Counted from the stretch's first letter, positions 1-5,971 are shown. The stretch: DNA of 6,057 nucleotides from Lachnospiraceae bacterium UBA7598 (GCA_002474415.1 DLQV01000215.1:1-6057); one strand, 5' to 3'. Made by a program: numbers and translations. The notes: generated by a model from the letters alone, not told the origin.

Positions 1-9
1 AGGGTGTGG

Positions 10-38
10 TTGGCGGTTACCTTTTTATGGTGTACTAT
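10..38 (+). promoter_or_regulatory. Candidate sigma-A promoter of the broken ATPase gene
   Basis: A -35-like TTGGCG (10-15) is followed after 17 bases by a -10-like TACTAT (33-38), each matching 4 of 6 consensus bases. It lies just upstream of the ribosome binding site (GGTGAT, 47-52) and ATG (56) of the ATPase remnant. It may be the gene's original promoter, kept after the coding region was gutted. The matches are weak and the upstream sequence is cut off by the window edge. Confidence 0.35.
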
Positions 39-55
39 AAAAAGTGGGTGATTGT

Positions 56-353
56 ATGGTAGAACGTAAGATCTACATGGATAAAATCAAAAAGCTGCAG
101 AATCAACAGATCATTAAAGTTGTGACAAGTGGGTGACCTGGAAGTAGACTTTGTTGCAGAACGCAGCGGAGAGACAGCATGCTATCAGGTTTCTGCTACT
201 GTTATGAGTGAAGATACATTCGACAGAGAAATTACTCCATTAAAGCGGATTCGTGATAACTATCCGAAGTATATCATCACAATGGATGAAATGCCGATGG
301 ATGAAGATGGAATCAAAATCATAAATGTGATTGATTTCCTTTTGAAAAGATAG
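56..353 (+). pseudogene. Remnant of a DUF4143-type AAA ATPase with internal deletion
   Basis: Two separated ends of one protein survive. The 5' piece (56-136) starts at ATG after a GGTGAT ribosome binding site and reads MVERKIYMDKIKKLQNQQII then KVVT, the usual N-terminus of ATP-binding proteins with a C-terminal DUF4143 domain; in intact members KVVTG leads straight into the Walker A loop (RRCGKST). Here it runs into SG and a TGA at 134. The 3' piece (129-353, frame shifted) reads VGDLEVDFVAE... YYQVS-like ...YPKYIITMDE and ends INVIDFLLKR, the typical C-terminal nuclease-like end of the same family. Intact members are about 400 residues, so roughly 300 residues, including the whole ATPase core, are missing. 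In the frame of the 3' piece a TGA lies at 123-125. The junction falls at about 125-131. Family identification rests on remembered sequence patterns. A coupled pair of tiny genes is possible but less likely. Confidence 0.75.
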
Positions 354-451
354 ATTGTCAAGGCAAGCAACAGCACAATCAGAAAAAAGCTTTTAAGCAC
401 TTCGAAGGAAGAAAATGAAAGCGTTCCTTTGTTGTCATATTTGGATTTCAG

Positions 452-480
452 TTGATTTTCTCTTTGTTTCATGATATAAT
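452..480 (+). promoter_or_regulatory. Extended -10 sigma-A promoter of the ATPase-nuclease gene
   Basis: TTGATT (452-457), a 17-base spacer and a perfect TATAAT (475-480) preceded by TGA (472-474) form an extended -10 promoter. The start of transcription would fall near 487, giving a leader of about 37 nt that contains the GAGGTGA ribosome binding site (511-517) and little else. The promoter at 5010-5038 has the same -35, spacer length and TGA extension. Confidence 0.75.
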
Positions 481-523
481 AAAAACAGAGAATCGTTCCA
501 TCCTGAAATTGAGGTGAGATATC

Positions 524-2080
524 ATGACACGCTGTTTTAACATAACTGGCTGCTGTAATCCGGAAAAGCATTATATGGTAAATCTGAATAGCCGACTGGC
601 TCGCATCAAGAAGATGGTGGACAACGAGCTTTATTTTGCAATCAACAAGGGCAGACAGTACGGAAAAACGACAATATTAAATGCCCTGGCAAACAAATTG
701 AAAGAGGACTATTTGGTGTTAAGTCTCGACTTTCAGTTTTTGGATTCCGATGATTTTGAAAACGCACGAACCTTTGTCATTTCACTCGCTCAGGAATTGT
801 TAGATCTGAAATTAGATGTCTCCGATTTTCCGGAAGAAATTCGGGAAAGGCTCGAAAGCATCATCACTGGGAACGAAGTGCATACCAGGCTGAATTATTT
901 ATTTAAGGTTTTCAGCAGATGGTGCGAGATCTCACGAAAGCCCATTGTACTTATCATAGACGAAGTTGATAGTGCAAGCAATAACCAGGTATTTCTGGAC
1001 TTTCTGGCTCAGCTTCGGGGCTACTACCTTACCAGAGAGAAACGTCCGACATTCCAGTCTGTTATTCTGGCAGGTGTTCACGATATCCGAAATCTGCGCC
1101 AGAAAATACGTTCTGACACAGAGCATAAGCACAACAGTCCCTGGAATATTGCATCCTCGTTTGATGTTGACATGAGCTTTTCAACAGATGATATTTTGAG
1201 CATGCTGAAAGAATATGAAAACGATCACCATACTGGAATGGACATTCTGAACACAGCGCAGCAGATCTATGATTACACCTCTGGATACCCTGTTCTGGTT
1301 TCATCCATCTGCAAATATATGGACGAAAATGGGAGTTGGAATCATGCAGCATTTGAAAACGCAGTAAAGCGTCTGGTAAAGGAAAAAAATCCGCTTGTGG
1401 ACTCTTTGATCAACAAAATCGAAGATGATGAAGGCCTCAGAGACCTACTGTACAAAATATTGTTTTTGGGGCAGAAAATCTCTTTTAACATTGATAACGC
1501 CGTCATCGAAAACGCCGCAATGTATGGATTCGTCACAAGCAGGGATGACTGTGTTTCCGTTGCAAATCGTATTTTTGAAACCAGACTTTACAACTGGTTT
1601 ATCTCCCAGGAAGCGACAAACAGCAAAATGTATGCTGAGGGGATGAACGATAAGAGTCAGTTCATTATGGGAAAAACACTCAATATGGAAAAAATCCTGG
1701 AAAAATTCATTCAGCACTTCAATGATGTGTACGGAAATCAACCGGATGAATTCAAAGAAGCAGAGGGCAGAAAGCTGTTTATGCTGTATCTCAGACCGAT
1801 TATCAATGGTACGGGAAATTATTATATTGAGGCACAAACTCGTGACCAAAAACGAACGGATATGATCATCGATTACTTTGGTCAGCAGTATGTCATTGAA
1901 TTGAAAATTTGGCACGGAGACGAATACAACACAAAAGGCGAAAAACAGATAGCGGAATATCTTGAAGAATATCACCTTGAGAAAGGTTATCTGCTGAGCT
2001 TTAATTTCAACAAAAACAAAAAAACCGGACTGAAAACCGCAGTCATAAACGGCAAAACTGTGATTGAAGCCGTTGTATAA
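524..2080 (+). CDS. AAA-like ATPase with C-terminal PD-(D/E)XK nuclease domain
   Basis: A 518-residue cytoplasmic protein, complete and without frameshift. The start at 524 is supported by GAGGTGA at 511-517. The N-terminal FNITGCCNPEKHYMV (residues 5-19) resembles the conserved entry of AAA-like ATPases. Walker A is GRQYGKTT (43-50; the usual first Gly is one residue off, as in many 'RQxGKT' relatives). Walker B is VLIIDEVD (142-149), with D146/E147 for Mg2+ and catalysis. Residues about 20-290 form the ATPase core, and about 290-365 look like a winged-helix-type linker. The C-terminus (about 385-518) carries nuclease signature residues: E436, D446, E459-x-K461, then Q475-I-A-E-Y479, matching the QhxxY motif of RecB/Cas4-like nucleases. 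All key residues are present, so both activities may be intact. It stands alone between its own promoter and terminator. Similar proteins are multicopy in gut Clostridia and Bacteroidetes; a mobile-element or defence role is inferred, and the substrate is unknown. Confidence 0.93.
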   Translation: MTRCFNITGCCNPEKHYMVNLNSRLARIKKMVDNELYFAINKGRQYGKTTILNALANKLKEDYLVLSLDFQFLDSDDFENARTFVISLAQELLDLKLDVSDFPEEIRERLESIITGNEVHTRLNYLFKVFSRWCEISRKPIVLIIDEVDSASNNQVFLDFLAQLRGYYLTREKRPTFQSVILAGVHDIRNLRQKIRSDTEHKHNSPWNIASSFDVDMSFSTDDILSMLKEYENDHHTGMDILNTAQQIYDYTSGYPVLVSSICKYMDENGSWNHAAFENAVKRLVKEKNPLVDSLINKIEDDEGLRDLLYKILFLGQKISFNIDNAVIENAAMYGFVTSRDDCVSVANRIFETRLYNWFISQEATNSKMYAEGMNDKSQFIMGKTLNMEKILEKFIQHFNDVYGNQPDEFKEAEGRKLFMLYLRPIINGTGNYYIEAQTRDQKRTDMIIDYFGQQYVIELKIWHGDEYNTKGEKQIAEYLEEYHLEKGYLLSFNFNKNKKTGLKTAVINGKTVIEAVV

Positions 2081-2105
2081 AGCACCATCACAGACGTATC
2101 AACAG

Positions 2106-2145
2106 AGAACCCGAAAAGCATGACGCTTTTGGGTTCTTTTGTTTT
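2106..2145 (+). terminator. Rho-independent terminator of the ATPase-nuclease gene
   Basis: The left arm AGAACCC-g-AAAAGC (2106-2119, one bulged G at 2113) pairs with GCTTTTGGGTTCT (2125-2137) across the 5-base loop ATGAC. The stem is followed by a T-rich tail (TTTTGTTTTATT). It begins 25 nt after the stop codon at 2080 and should end transcription before the next promoter (2164). Confidence 0.9.
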
Positions 2146-2163
2146 ATTCTTCCAATATCATGG

Positions 2164-2192
2164 TTGCCTTTTTACCGATATTGTGCTATAAT
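2164..2192 (+). promoter_or_regulatory. Extended -10 sigma-A promoter of the membrane protein gene
   Basis: TTGCCT (2164-2169), a 17-base spacer and a perfect TATAAT (2187-2192) preceded by TGC (2184-2186). Transcription would begin near 2199, giving a leader of about 165 nt before the ATG at 2365, unusually long compared with the leader of the preceding gene. The promoter lies 18 bases after the end of the preceding terminator's T tract. Confidence 0.75.
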
Positions 2193-2253
2193 AGGTACGG
2201 CAATGAGATTTTACGACAATTTAGGTACTAAAGAAAAAGAGGGGTGACCGATC

Positions 2254-2310
2254 ATGCACGGAATATTTCTGGGCGGAGTGTGTTTTGAAAAAAATCTGGA
2301 AAGTACATAG
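2254..2310 (+). CDS. Possible 18-residue leader peptide
   Basis: ATG at 2254 follows AAGAGGGGTGA (2237-2247) with a 9-base gap, the best ribosome binding site in the window. The reading frame gives MHGIFLGGVCFEKNLEST and stops at TAG (2308-2310). It lies inside the transcribed leader of the membrane protein gene, 54 nt before that gene's start. I do not recognise the peptide. It could be a translated leader or regulatory uORF, or the front of a decayed gene: skipping one base in the A7 run (2288-2294) would carry translation into the overlapping frame described next. Confidence 0.35.
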   Translation: MHGIFLGGVCFEKNLEST

Positions 2311-2368
2311 AGACACTGCCGGAACATCAAAACAAAAAGATTTTTTTAAGAAGGCGGTATCACAATGA
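2285..2368 (+). CDS. Possible 27-residue ORF overlapping the membrane protein start
   Basis: A second frame is open from 2225 to a TGA at 2366-2368, which overlaps the ATG of the 788-residue gene as ATGA, the classic arrangement for coupled translation. Its only reasonable start is TTG at 2285, after GGGCGGAG (2271-2278). The peptide would end KKIWKVHRDTAGTSKQKDFF followed by KKAVSQ, lysine-rich and soluble. I do not recognise it. Start choice is weak, and it may be a gene remnant joined by a lost frame to the ORF at 2254. Confidence 0.2.
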   Translation: MKKIWKVHRDTAGTSKQKDFFKKAVSQ

Positions 2369-4731
2369 TTCTATTTCTGATTGCATTTCTATGCGCTGTT
2401 TTCGCTTCGGCGTGTTTTCTGAAAGAAATTCTGCAAAAGCAGGAGAAATATCCGCAGCTGGAAAAGGTGTTGCGGATCGTTTCACGCTGCATCGCCGGTG
2501 CATTGCTTATCCCGGCTTATCTGGACATCTTTTCGCTCGTTGATTTCGGGGCGTTTCACAGTGCATATTTCTTCATGGCACTGTTTGTCCTTTTGGAATG
2601 GCTGCTGTGCGTACAGCACAAAAAGCATCCTTCCTCCGTGCTGAAATTCTCTGCGAAGGCAGTTCTTGTCGTCCTGGTACTGGAATTGACACTGTTCCAG
2701 GCACCCACCTATCGGCTTTGTTTCGGGGATTATCCCAAATCCGAGCTGACGCTTTCCGATGCGCTGCTGGAGGGCAACGGGACTCGAAACGATGACGGCA
2801 CGATCACGGTTTCCGGCGAAACCGAAATGGTGCTGACCTTTACAGGAATCCAGCAGGAGGTCGGAACCATTGACACGGACGTATCCTTTGCTGCCGGCGG
2901 AAAAGAGGCACTTCTGAAGGTGGATATTACCGATGCGACCCAGTCGAAGGACTACCGCTATGACATCGTGCAGAAAAATCTGGTAAGCAAGCGGGCAAAA
3001 TCGGATTTCACCGCCTGTAACTTTTCCGGAGCAGTCGAAGCCATGCGGATCAAGCTCACGCCGATCAATAATGCCACAATCACGCTGAACAGTGTGACGC
3101 TGAATCAAACAATGCCCATTGACATTTCCATTCCACGTGTCCTGCTCCTGCTGCTGATCCCGATTTTTATTTATGCTGTGATGAATGCCCCGGTTCTGCA
3201 AAAGGGATTCGGCGAAAACCGCAAATTCTCCCGCAATGCGGCAATTATAATTACAGTGGGCTTTTGTCTCATCGTATTCTTCTCCATGGGATACAAGCTC
3301 GGCGATGCCGGCTGGTCACATGAATTTCAGCTGACAGAGGGAAACCAGATGACACAGGAACTGGTGGATGCCTTTGAAAACAAGCAGGTCCACCTGCTGG
3401 AAGAGCCGTCTGCCGAGCTGAATGCACTGGAAAATCCATATGACAAAAATGCCAGAGAATCCAGTGACGCTTATGTCCTCTGGGATCACGTCTATTATAA
3501 CCATCACTATTATTCCTACTACGGCATTGCACCAGTCGTTTTGCTGTTTTTGCCGTATCACCTGATTACAGGGTACTATTTTTCCAGCACGGTAGCAGTC
3601 CTGCTGTTCTCCTGGATCGGCATGGCTGGGCTGTCCATGGTCTTTTTTGCATTCCTGAAAAAGTGGTTTCCGAAACTGCCCACCGGAATCGCATTGACCT
3701 GCCTGCTCCTGCTGCAAATTATCAGCGGCATCTGGTTCAGCGTCGGCAGACCAAATTTCTATGAGGCTGCTATTTCTGCAGGGTTTGCTTGTCTCACCTG
3801 GGGCGCATTCTTCCTGATCCGCTCCAACGTCATTGGGTCCGGAAAAATCTCTTTCTGGCGAACGGCAGTCGCCTCTTTCCTGTTGGCGCTTTCGGTACTC
3901 TGCCGGCCGACGTTAGCCGTTTACTGCGTCTGCGCAGCGGTATTCCTGCTCATGGCAGCGTTCCGATTTCGAAAGGGACACGAGCTGGCACAGGGACAGA
4001 CATTTGCAAAGAACGGGGTTCGGTATCTCGTCTGCGCTTTCCTTCCGATGCTCTGTCTGGCAGGCGTACAGATGTGGTATAACTACGCCCGGTTCGGATC
4101 GCCTTTCGACTTTGGCATCCAGTACTCTCTTACCATCAACGACTTCACAAAGTCCCAGTATCACACGGGATTTGTCTGGGAGGCGCTTTATAACTACCTG
4201 TTCAATATTCCGGTCTTCTCCGCAAAATACCCGTTCATTCACGCTGAATTCCAGGATATGAATGTCAACGGCTTTTTCCACAACGACTTTTTATCCACGG
4301 CGAATACATCGGGTCTGTTCACCCTGGCGCTGCCGGTATTTGCATATTTGCTTGCCGGGAAAGCATGGAAACAGCTCCCCAACCGCACTGCAAAAGCACA
4401 GTCTCTGGCTTACATCGGTCTTCCCTGTGTTCTGATGCCGCTCATCATCATTGCGTCTGTCTGGGAAAGCGGCTATGCCGTGCGGTATATGCTGGACTTC
4501 TCCTGGGAGGCAGTATTGGGTGCATTTGCAATTATTTTCTTCTTATACCAAAAGACAGACAATGCTCTGGTTCAGAAAATTATCAAGGGGCTGCTCTGTT
4601 TTGCGATGGTATGGGCGCTTGTGGTCAGCGGACTGCAGTGTGTCAACCAGATGTTCCGCTACACCGAGTTCCACTATGAATATCCGGAAATCGCATACAG
4701 CATCGAACAAATGATCGCATTCTGGGAATGA
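2365..4731 (+). CDS. Polytopic membrane protein, probable GT-C-type glycosyltransferase
   Basis: 788 residues with about 14-16 membrane segments. ATG at 2365 follows AGAAGGCGG (2349-2357). Segments (by hydrophobicity, approximate): 1-19, 42-60, 65-83, 94-112, 258-275, 292-309, 388-406, 408-430, 440-458, 468-485, 498-533, 553-571, 651-665, 681-699, 711-727 and 742-760. Two hydrophilic stretches interrupt them: 113-256, rich in Thr/Val/Asp and probably a beta-sandwich outside the cell, and 311-387. The run WDHVYYNHHYYSYYGIAPVV (373-392) leading into a membrane helix with LPYHL resembles the 'GKYYSYFGPxPAL...LP' pattern of bacterial GT-C/ArnT-PMT-like sugar transferases; RP (514-515), YNYARFGSPFDFG (572-584) and RYMLDF (707-712) recur in the same proteins. 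Such enzymes transfer sugar from polyprenyl-phosphate carriers on the outer membrane face. Catalytic acidic residue, donor and acceptor cannot be read. An uncharacterised non-enzymatic membrane protein is the alternative. Its G+C (about 50% in sampled stretches) exceeds that of its neighbours. Confidence 0.93.
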   Translation: MILFLIAFLCAVFASACFLKEILQKQEKYPQLEKVLRIVSRCIAGALLIPAYLDIFSLVDFGAFHSAYFFMALFVLLEWLLCVQHKKHPSSVLKFSAKAVLVVLVLELTLFQAPTYRLCFGDYPKSELTLSDALLEGNGTRNDDGTITVSGETEMVLTFTGIQQEVGTIDTDVSFAAGGKEALLKVDITDATQSKDYRYDIVQKNLVSKRAKSDFTACNFSGAVEAMRIKLTPINNATITLNSVTLNQTMPIDISIPRVLLLLLIPIFIYAVMNAPVLQKGFGENRKFSRNAAIIITVGFCLIVFFSMGYKLGDAGWSHEFQLTEGNQMTQELVDAFENKQVHLLEEPSAELNALENPYDKNARESSDAYVLWDHVYYNHHYYSYYGIAPVVLLFLPYHLITGYYFSSTVAVLLFSWIGMAGLSMVFFAFLKKWFPKLPTGIALTCLLLLQIISGIWFSVGRPNFYEAAISAGFACLTWGAFFLIRSNVIGSGKISFWRTAVASFLLALSVLCRPTLAVYCVCAAVFLLMAAFRFRKGHELAQGQTFAKNGVRYLVCAFLPMLCLAGVQMWYNYARFGSPFDFGIQYSLTINDFTKSQYHTGFVWEALYNYLFNIPVFSAKYPFIHAEFQDMNVNGFFHNDFLSTANTSGLFTLALPVFAYLLAGKAWKQLPNRTAKAQSLAYIGLPCVLMPLIIIASVWESGYAVRYMLDFSWEAVLGAFAIIFFLYQKTDNALVQKIIKGLLCFAMVWALVVSGLQCVNQMFRYTEFHYEYPEIAYSIEQMIAFWE

Positions 4732-4828
4732 GGAATGAAATGCGGTTCGGTGGATGGCTTGTGTGATGTTCAAACTCGATGATGTTTGTTGCGTTGGAAT
4801 GTATGGCTTGATGGAACAAAGCTGAATC

Positions 4829-4890
4829 AAAAAGTCCCCGCCACGCTTGGTCTTGCTTTTGCAGGAGTGGGGAAAGTGGCGGGGATTTTT
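4829..4890 (+). terminator. Long hairpin terminator of the membrane protein gene
   Basis: AAAAA-g-TCCCCGCCAC (4829-4844) pairs with GTGGCGGGGATTTTT (4876-4890), ten GC-rich pairs plus five A-T pairs with one bulged G (4834), followed by GTGTTT. The 31-base loop itself holds a smaller hairpin, TCTTGC-tttt-GCAGGA (4851-4866). It lies about 100 nt after the stop at 4731. The stem and T run fit intrinsic termination; the large structured loop is unusual for a simple terminator and is shared with the repeat after the Rpn gene. The A run on the left arm means it could also work on the - strand. Confidence 0.75.
4835..4885 (+). repeat. Hairpin repeat, copy 1 (complete)
   Basis: This 51-base element, bounded by the 10-base inverted arms TCCCCGCCAC and GTGGCGGGGA, matches the sequence at the end of the window: over the 37 bases that can be compared (4835-4871 versus 6021-6057) 33 are identical. 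The differences lie in the outer arm (one) and in the single-stranded GCTTGG segment (three); the inner hairpin TCTTGC-tttt-GCAGGA is unchanged. This suggests a dispersed hairpin repeat family rather than two unrelated terminators. Confidence 0.8.
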
Positions 4891-4917
4891 GTGTTTGGAA
4901 AACAGTTTTCCAACGGC

Positions 4918-4947
4918 TTGCTTTTTGGATGAAAATAGTATTATAAT
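4918..4947 (+). promoter_or_regulatory. Candidate upstream promoter of the Rpn nuclease gene
   Basis: TTGCTT (4918-4923), an 18-base spacer and a perfect TATAAT (4942-4947). There is no TGn extension. RNA from here would start near 4954 and carry a leader of about 148 nt that includes the palindrome at 4973-4988 and the second promoter. It could instead drive a short untranslated RNA. Confidence 0.5.
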
Positions 4948-4972
4948 GACGATGCAATCTCGAGCTTGATGT

Positions 4973-4988
4973 AATCATGTGCATGATT
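4973..4988. promoter_or_regulatory. Palindrome between two promoters, possible operator
   Basis: AATCATG-tg-CATGATT is an inverted repeat with perfect 7-base arms and a 2-base centre. It lies 25 bases downstream of one -10 box (4942-4947) and 21 bases upstream of the next -35 box (5010-5015). The position and size suit a dimeric DNA-binding regulator. No regulator gene is present in the window, so the binding protein is unknown. Confidence 0.35.
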
Positions 4989-5009
4989 GAAAAACATAAG
5001 AAAGTACGG

Positions 5010-5038
5010 TTGATTTTTGAGTAGGCTTATGATATAAT
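5010..5038 (+). promoter_or_regulatory. Extended -10 sigma-A promoter proximal to the Rpn gene
   Basis: TTGATT (5010-5015), a 17-base spacer and a perfect TATAAT (5033-5038) with TGA just before it (5030-5032). The design matches the promoter at 452-480. A 6-base inverted repeat, TATGAT (5028-5033) and ATCATA (5040-5045), straddles the -10 box and may be chance in A+T-rich sequence. Transcription would begin near 5045, about 57 nt before the start codon. Confidence 0.7.
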
Positions 5039-5101
5039 AATCATAGATAAACAAAACTGGATTTCATAGACAAGTTATAGATAACAACAAGGAGCAATAC
5101 A

Positions 5102-5971
5102 ATGGATAAGGAAACAAAAATAGTAAAACTAAAGCTCGACTTGATATTTAAGCGGGTCTTCGGAACAGAAGAACATAAGAACTGGCTTGCTAACCTTGTA
5201 GCAAATCTTCTTGATATCCCCCTTGAATCCATAAAAAGCATTGAAATATTAAATACGGAAATTGCACCTGACTATCTGAACCAGAAATTCTCACGCCTTG
5301 ATTTTAAAATAAGAGTAAACAATGAGATTATTAACATCGAACTGCAGGTTCACTTTGAAGAAGACTATGCCGAAAGGACGCTGTACTACTGGTCAAAACT
5401 ATATTCTGAACAGCTAAAAGTAACGGAATCGTATGGAGATGCAGAAAAAACAATCTGCATTAACATCTTGAATTTCAACCTGTTTGACTGCGAAGAATAC
5501 TATTCATCATATAAAATTCTGGAAGAATCCAGATATAGCACGTTGACAGATAAGTTTTCGATTGTATTCTTTGAACTGAAAAAGCTTAAAAACGCCAGAA
5601 AGAACAAACCAGTGGAAGTTTGGCTTGATTTAATTAATGCAGAAACGGAGGGCGATCTTGAAATGATTGAGTCTACAACAAATGTAAAAGATATTCACGA
5701 CATCATTTTCACCATCAGAGAAATGAGTGCTGATGAAAAGACAAGATACGAAGCCGAAATGCGTGAGAAAGCAATTATGGATGAACGTTCTGCCCTTACA
5801 AATTCTGAGAGAAGAGGCTTTAAAAAAGGCATTGAGGAAGGCAGTATAAAAAAAGCAGTTGCTGTTGTTGACAGATTAGTTGCAGATATGGGTTTTGACT
5901 TGGAATCCGCCTTAAAGACCGCCGACATCACTGAAGAACAGTATAATGAATATAAAGCTAAAATCAAATAA
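5102..5971 (+). CDS. Rpn-family PD-(D/E)XK nuclease / putative transposase
   Basis: A complete 289-residue cytoplasmic protein. ATG at 5102 follows AAGGAG (5089-5094) with a 7-base gap. The N-terminal LKLDLIFKRVFG (10-21) is the family's entry motif. The PD-(D/E)XK core shows D67 in SRLDFKIRV and E80-x-Q82 in NIELQ, followed by the conserved YAERTLYYWSKLYSEQL (89-105) and, further on, FSIVFFELKKLKN (152-164). Residues about 185-289 form a helical, charged tail with KKGIEEG (241-247), a short version of the Glu/Gly/Lys repeats usual in these proteins. Length is within the family's usual range. Known members (E. coli RpnA-E) are metal-dependent DNA endonucleases that raise RecA-independent recombination, and some relatives act against phage; 'transposase' is a traditional label without demonstrated transposition. 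The gene is A+T-rich, has its own promoter and lies between two hairpin repeats. A possible internal start at 5663 would make the tail alone. Confidence 0.93.
   Translation: MDKETKIVKLKLDLIFKRVFGTEEHKNWLANLVANLLDIPLESIKSIEILNTEIAPDYLNQKFSRLDFKIRVNNEIINIELQVHFEEDYAERTLYYWSKLYSEQLKVTESYGDAEKTICINILNFNLFDCEEYYSSYKILEESRYSTLTDKFSIVFFELKKLKNARKNKPVEVWLDLINAETEGDLEMIESTTNVKDIHDIIFTIREMSADEKTRYEAEMREKAIMDERSALTNSERRGFKKGIEEGSIKKAVAVVDRLVADMGFDLESALKTADITEEQYNEYKAKIK

Noticed and set aside
353..380. Inverted repeat GATTGT (353-358) and ACAATC (375-380) after the ATPase remnant, as a terminator
   Set aside because: The 6-base arms have a 16-base loop, low G+C, and are followed by an A run rather than a T run, so this is not a convincing + strand terminator.
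260..571. Minus-strand ORF of 103 codons with a hydrophobic stretch
   Set aside because: It overlaps the conserved 3' end of the ATPase remnant, the strong promoter at 452-480 and the start of the ATPase-nuclease gene. The N-terminal part has no family resemblance, and the hydrophobic run arises from A+T-rich sequence read backwards.
1445..1975. Minus-strand ORF of 176 codons inside the ATPase-nuclease gene
   Set aside because: It is antisense to the linker and nuclease region, whose motifs (D446, ExK, QxxxY) are clear on the + strand. No ribosome binding site or family pattern was seen on the minus strand.
2482..3201. Minus-strand ORF of 239 codons inside the membrane protein gene
   Set aside because: It is antisense to a well-supported gene, has an odd composition rich in Gln, His, Arg and Cys, shows no recognisable motif and has no promoter. 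It is a shadow of codon bias in the more G+C-rich gene.
4728..4766. 12-codon ORF overlapping the stop of the membrane protein gene (ATGA)
   Set aside because: It is very short, has no recognisable sequence and lies just before the terminator; the overlap is probably chance.
5074..5085. Small palindrome GTTAT-ag-ATAAC just before the Rpn ribosome binding site
   Set aside because: Five-base arms in A+T-rich leader sequence are expected by chance, and nothing else supports a function.
5102..5971. Reading the Rpn gene and flanking repeats as a classical insertion sequence
   Set aside because: There is no DDE-type transposase, no terminal inverted repeats of the usual kind and no visible target-site duplication. 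The 'transposase' label is traditional for this nuclease family. The flanking repeats are hairpins in direct orientation.
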